Below, piece after piece: positions 61,690-64,000 of a stretch of DNA of 64,000 nucleotides. The notes below the pieces were generated by a model. It was not told where the DNA came from. It was given only the letters and a program-made list of their open reading frames with translations, and did no database searches. Made by a program: the position numbers and the translations under genes. The first letter of the stretch is position 1, and each line of letters begins with the position of its first letter. This DNA is from Oscillospiraceae bacterium (lineage in GTDB: Bacteria; Bacillota; Clostridia; Oscillospirales; Acutalibacteraceae): assembly GCA_015065765.1 (NCBI GenBank), contig SVPP01000003.1, positions 62,001 to 126,000 of the forward strand. Reading direction: 5' to 3'.

Positions 61690-63435
61690 TCAGTTTACTT
61701 CCACTGCACCGAATCTGCAGACAGCTTTGCATTGTCCGCATTTAATGCATTTTTCGGTGTTGATTGAGAAAGTTTTTTTGATTTCGCCTGAAATTGCATC
61801 TGCAGGACACTTCTTTGAGCAAAGTGAACAACCAACGCATTTTTCGGGATTTATTGAATAGATGAGGAGATTGGTGCATTCTTTTGCAGGACATTTTTTG
61901 TCATTTATATGGGCGACATATTCGTCTCTGAAATATTTTATTGTTGTCAGCACAGGATTGGGGGCTGTCTGACCGAGACCGCAGAGTGCACCGTCCTTGA
62001 TACCATAGCAAAGCTCTTCAAGAAGCTCGATGTCACCATCCTTGCCGTTACCCTCAACAATTCTGGCGAGGATTTCAAGCATTCTCTTTGTGCCGATTCT
62101 GCAGTGAACGCATTTGCCGCAGGATTCCTTTGCGGTAAAATCAAGGAAAAATTTTGCCATGTTTACCATGCAGGTGTTTTCATCCATAACAACCATGCCG
62201 CCTGAGCCCATGATTGCGCCTGTAGCACCAAGCTTTTTATAGTCGATGACGGTATCGAGAAGATTTTCCGGAATACATCCGCCTGAGGGGCCACCCATCT
62301 GTACAGCCTTAAAGGTTGCGTCATTTCTGATTCCGCCGCCGATATCGAAAATAACATCGCGAAGAGTTTTTCCCATGGGGATTTCCACAAGACCGCCACG
62401 CCTGATTTTACCTGTCAGAGCAAAAACCTTTGTGCCCTTGCTGTCCTCTGTGCCCATTGCACTGAAGGCTTCTCCGCCGTTCAGAATTATCCATGAAACA
62501 TTTGCAAAGGTTTCAACGTTGTTTATGTTTGAAGGCTTGTGCCAATATCCTGCCTCAGCAGGGAAAGGAGGCTTCAGACGAGGCATTCCGCGACTGCCTT
62601 CAAGGGATTCGATAAGTGCAGTTTCTTCACCGCACACAAATGCACCTGCACCTGCCTTAATTCTGAAGGAGCATGAAAAGTCTGTGCCGAGAATATTTTC
62701 ACCGATAAGACCTTTTGCTTGTGCTTGTTTTATAGCTCTTTCAAGTCTTACAATAGCAAGAGGGTATTCGGCTCTTACATAAACCACAGCTTCCTTTGCA
62801 CCGATTGCATATGCACCGATGAGCATACCTTCAATAAGATTGTGAGGGTCGCTTTCGATAACAGCTCTGTCCATGAATGCACCCGGGTCTCCCTCGTCAG
62901 CGTTGCAGATAAGATGTTTTTCATCACCTTCTGCTTTTCTTGCTGCATTCCATTTGAACCATGTGGGGAAGCCCGCACCGCCTCTGCCTGCAAGACCGGA
63001 AACTTTAATTTCTTCAATTACATCTTCGGGTGACATGGTTTCCAACACTTTTCTGAGAGCCTGATAGCCGTCATCTGAAATATAATCCTCGATATTTTCA
63101 GGATTTATAAGTCCGCAGTGGCGAAGAGCGATTCTCGTCTGCTTAGTGAGAAACTCTTCATCTTCGGGAGAAATTTTAAGATTTTCAAGAAGAGACAAAT
63201 CGCCGTTTTTTGTTGCTTCTGCGATTTTTTCAGCATCGTCTTCTTTTACTCTGACGAGCCTTAAAAGCTTGTTTTCGTCATCGTAAATATCTACAATGGG
63301 TTCTAAGAAACACATGCCGATGCACCCTGTGATTGAAAGGCAGGATTTATCATCAAGATGTTTTTCAATGGCGGAATAAACTTTTTCTGCACCTGCGGCA
63401 ATACCGCAGCTGCCCTGACCTACAACAATTCTCAT
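61690..63435 (-). CDS. NuoF-like NADH-binding flavoprotein subunit (StnB/HydB-like)
   Basis: A 581-residue subunit. Order of domains: a thioredoxin-fold 2Fe-2S domain (GSCGIAAG near 8 and GCIGMCFLEP near 37), the FMN/NADH core (GRGGAGFPTWFKW near 151, NADEGDPGAF near 180, CGEETALIESLEG near 271), a 4Fe-4S site (ESCGKCVHCRIGT near 459) and two C-terminal 4Fe-4S ferredoxin motifs (CVGCSLCSKKCP and CIKCGQCKAVC). This layout is shared by bifurcating hydrogenases, formate dehydrogenases and StnABC. It overlaps the NuoE-like gene by ATGA. Confidence 0.92.
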   Translation of the reverse strand: MRIVVGQGSCGIAAGAEKVYSAIEKHLDDKSCLSITGCIGMCFLEPIVDIYDDENKLLRLVRVKEDDAEKIAEATKNGDLSLLENLKISPEDEEFLTKQTRIALRHCGLINPENIEDYISDDGYQALRKVLETMSPEDVIEEIKVSGLAGRGGAGFPTWFKWNAARKAEGDEKHLICNADEGDPGAFMDRAVIESDPHNLIEGMLIGAYAIGAKEAVVYVRAEYPLAIVRLERAIKQAQAKGLIGENILGTDFSCSFRIKAGAGAFVCGEETALIESLEGSRGMPRLKPPFPAEAGYWHKPSNINNVETFANVSWIILNGGEAFSAMGTEDSKGTKVFALTGKIRRGGLVEIPMGKTLRDVIFDIGGGIRNDATFKAVQMGGPSGGCIPENLLDTVIDYKKLGATGAIMGSGGMVVMDENTCMVNMAKFFLDFTAKESCGKCVHCRIGTKRMLEILARIVEGNGKDGDIELLEELCYGIKDGALCGLGQTAPNPVLTTIKYFRDEYVAHINDKKCPAKECTNLLIYSINPEKCVGCSLCSKKCPADAISGEIKKTFSINTEKCIKCGQCKAVCRFGAVEVN

Positions 63436-63920
63436 TTTTCTCCCTCCTTAAGATTTTTAAGTATAGTTTTAACTTTTTCAGGAGTGAGAGAACCGTAAGT
63501 TTCCTCGTTGATCATCATAACAGGAGAGAGGCTGCAGCAACCGAGACATGCTACGTTTTTAAGCGTGAAAAGACCGTCGTCAGTTGTTTCGCCGTCGGAG
63601 ATTCCCAGCTCCTCTTTAATTGCTTTTTCAATTCTTTCTGAGCCGTTTACATGGCATGCAGTGCCCTGGCAGAGCATGATGAGATATTTACCTACAGGCT
63701 TGAATCTGAACTGAGTGTAGAATGTGGCGACACCCATAACCTTTGCGGGTGTAAGGCTCATTTCTTCTGCAATTCTGTAAATTACATCTGTGGGCAGATA
63801 ACCGTAAATTTCCTGGGCTTTCTGCAGAACTGTAATAAGGCTTCCTTTTGTGTTTTTATAATTTTTCAGAACTTTGTCAAGAAGTGACAAATCGCTATTC
63901 TGACAGTTGCAACAACTCAT
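63432..63920 (-). CDS. NuoE-like 2Fe-2S subunit (StnA/HydA-associated type)
   Basis: A 162-residue thioredoxin-fold protein holding one 2Fe-2S cluster; the ligands are in CQGTACHVNG near 88 and CLGCCSLSP near 124. The N-terminal helical bundle (LLDKVLKNYKN, then GYLPTDVIYRIAEEM) is standard. It carries electrons between the NuoF-like subunit and partners. ATG 63920 follows AAAGGAG; an in-frame ATG at 63944 lies before that site. First gene of the three-gene operon. Confidence 0.93.
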   Translation of the reverse strand: MSCCNCQNSDLSLLDKVLKNYKNTKGSLITVLQKAQEIYGYLPTDVIYRIAEEMSLTPAKVMGVATFYTQFRFKPVGKYLIMLCQGTACHVNGSERIEKAIKEELGISDGETTDDGLFTLKNVACLGCCSLSPVMMINEETYGSLTPEKVKTILKNLKEGEK

Positions 63921-63946
63921 TTTAAAACACTCCTTTGCTAACAAAC

Positions 63947-63975
63947 AGTTTACTACTTTGTGATGTAAAAATCAA
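63947..63975 (-). promoter_or_regulatory. Flavoprotein-complex operon promoter
   Basis: TTGATT (63975-63970), 17 bases, TAAACT (63952-63947), 27 bases before the NuoE-like start. Confidence 0.6.
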
Positions 63976-64000
63976 CAGATAAATTGTAAAATCTCACAAA

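Noticed and set aside
63953-63998. Possible Rex operator upstream of the NuoE-like gene
   Set aside because: Two loose TTG...CAA palindromes exist, but spacing and half-sites do not match the Rex consensus well enough.

Overview
The window looks like chromosomal DNA of a low-to-moderate GC, spore-forming-lineage Clostridia (Firmicutes), most like gut Oscillospirales/Ruminococcaceae. This rests on the gene families and their order (mazG, HU, rqcP, yabP, yabQ, divIC, yabR; hemZ; mecA; tarIJ; pflBA), AGGAGG-type ribosome sites, sigma-A promoters with an almost constant 17-base spacer, and anaerobic enzymes (pyruvate formate-lyase, membrane pyrophosphatase, NuoEF-type flavoprotein). No tRNA, rRNA, CRISPR array, insertion sequence or prophage was seen. 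No gene-free stretch exceeds 300 bases; the longest (53936-54208, about 270 bases) holds two divergent promoters and an attenuator-like hairpin.

Layout. 1-6.8 kb (+): end of an MFS transporter, two flavoproteins, proBA and a phosphoesterase. 6.8-8.9 kb: an aldose-epimerase-like gene and a YkvI-like membrane protein, divergent from overlapping promoters. 8.9-18.3 kb (+): a tightly coupled housekeeping series recJ, rel, dtd, MBL hydrolase, hemZ, nucleoside kinase, SpoVB/MurJ-like flippase. 18.4-21.7 kb (+): mazG, HU, rqcP and the sporulation/division genes yabP, yabQ, divIC, yabR, then a DUF1858 protein. 21.8-24 kb: trmN6, rsmI and an unknown membrane protein. 24-28.4 kb (+): an uncharacterised membrane cassette (zinc-ribbon/TPR protein, small membrane protein, DUF5058-like pair), then rpe, which runs tail-to-tail into mecA. 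29-36 kb (+): small membrane protein, GH13 amylase, then tarI, tarJ, a TagB/TarF-like gene, dnaA and maf. 36-37.9 kb: mgtC-like gene and an EEP phosphatase.

37.9-53.9 kb is mostly on the minus strand: a heterodimeric ABC exporter, pflBA behind a ZTP (pfl-motif) riboswitch, a seven-gene sugar-metabolism operon (two TIM-barrel isomerases, Gfo/Idh dehydrogenase, nucleotidyltransferase, PHP phosphoesterase, PfkB kinase, acyltransferase-like protein) and a secreted alkaline-phosphatase-fold protein. A patatin gene sits among them on the plus strand. 54-59.6 kb (+): hppA and a GH38 alpha-mannosidase. 59.6-63.9 kb (-): a three-gene flavoprotein complex resembling the Sporomusa-type electron-bifurcating transhydrogenase (StnABC).

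Themes. Much of the plus-strand half is translationally coupled, either by ATGA overlaps or by stop codons buried in the next gene's ribosome site (AGGTGA). Redox and one-carbon control appear in the pflBA riboswitch and the Stn/Nfn-like complex. The main oddities are dnaA placed inside a teichoic-acid operon without dnaN or a visible origin, an apparent ACG start codon on the gene before it, a perfect 16-base-pair inverted repeat that buries the yabP ribosome site, and the DUF5058-type membrane cassette, which is the best candidate here for an undescribed system.
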